NCBI GenBank assembly: GCA_001464715.1
Contig: LNDT01000036.1
Span: 33,835-97,834, forward strand
Origin: Bdellovibrionales bacterium Ga0074137
Lineage (GTDB): Bacteria > Bdellovibrionota > Bdellovibrionia > Bdellovibrionales > JAMPXM01
Reading direction: 5' to 3'
Length of the DNA stretch: 64,000 nucleotides
The notes below the pieces were generated by a model that did no database searches, was not told the DNA's origin, and saw nothing but the letters and a program-made list of their open reading frames with translations. The position numbers and the translations under genes were made by a program. Shown in pieces: positions 63,976-64,000 of the stretch. Numbering within the stretch: position 1 is the first letter of the stretch; the number at the start of each line of letters is the position of its first letter.

Positions 63976-64000
63976 GCCGTGCTCGAGAGGCGTGCGCTTG

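Overview
The window reads as a stretch of chromosome from a free-living or predatory Gram-negative bacterium, most likely a member of the Bdellovibrionota (Bdellovibrio-like). Supporting this: the rpsU / yqeY / dnaG / rpoD macromolecular-synthesis locus, a caa3-type cytochrome oxidase operon, many exported proteins with little recognisable homology, several secreted proteases and a CheB-CheR-PAS-histidine kinase module. This placement is an inference from gene content, not from a marker tree. Gene density is high, both strands are used, and there is no prophage, IS element or CRISPR array.

Layout. 0-1.8 kb: end of a YeaH gene and spoVR (the stress operon known elsewhere as prkA-yeaH-spoVR). 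1.8-6.7 kb: an FHA-like/ankyrin membrane protein divergent from a two-gene MotB-like/MotA-like ion-channel pair whose MotB-like partner carries a very long coiled coil. 6.8-8.5 kb: small barrel protein, a GcvH-like protein without the lipoyl lysine, an Asp/Asn hydroxylase-like protein. 8.7-10.5 kb: glnB-glnA nitrogen operon. 10.6-16.8 kb: His-rich membrane protein, trmL, secA, a zinc-ribbon protein, exported proteins and a BamE-like lipoprotein. 16.9-22.3 kb: a leftward five-gene acyl cluster (short-chain reductase, two alpha/beta hydrolases, KASIII-like condensing enzyme, acyl-CoA ligase). 22.7-30 kb: rightward cytochrome c / Sco / coxBACD / ctaB / ctaA operon. 29.9-31.6 kb: maiA and a fumarylacetoacetase-like gene, divergent.

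31.6-41.8 kb: a hairpin-rich spacer, a large secreted metzincin-like protein, a membrane class III cyclase with a partner, a DEAD-box helicase, and a four-gene set (DCC thiol protein, OsmC, membrane protein, SnoaL-like). 41.9-46.5 kb: CheB-CheR and PAS parts, which are one protein in most bacteria but are split here by a frame change, followed by a histidine kinase. 46.5-51.7 kb: repeat-rich surface proteins, a K+-dependent membrane pyrophosphatase and a CusF-like copper protein. 51.7-54 kb: a small accessory patch (HTH-like ORF, RelE/RelB-type toxin-antitoxin pair, a gene split by an in-frame stop) bounded on one side by tRNA-Ser and on the other by an 11-base copy of that tRNA's 3' end. 54-61.6 kb: STY0301-like protein, serS, tadA, rpsU, yqeY, dnaG, rpoD. 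61.7-64 kb: a translationally coupled lipoprotein serine protease and a caspase-like His/Cys protein, then a tRNA with a CAU anticodon.

Most interesting candidates: the serine-protease/caspase-like pair at 61.7-63.8 kb; the stator-like pair at 3.7-6.7 kb; the acyl cluster with an altered KASIII active site; the split CheB-CheR-PAS protein; and two short arrays of palindromic hexamers with 7-8 bp spacing at 49.08 and 63.94 kb.
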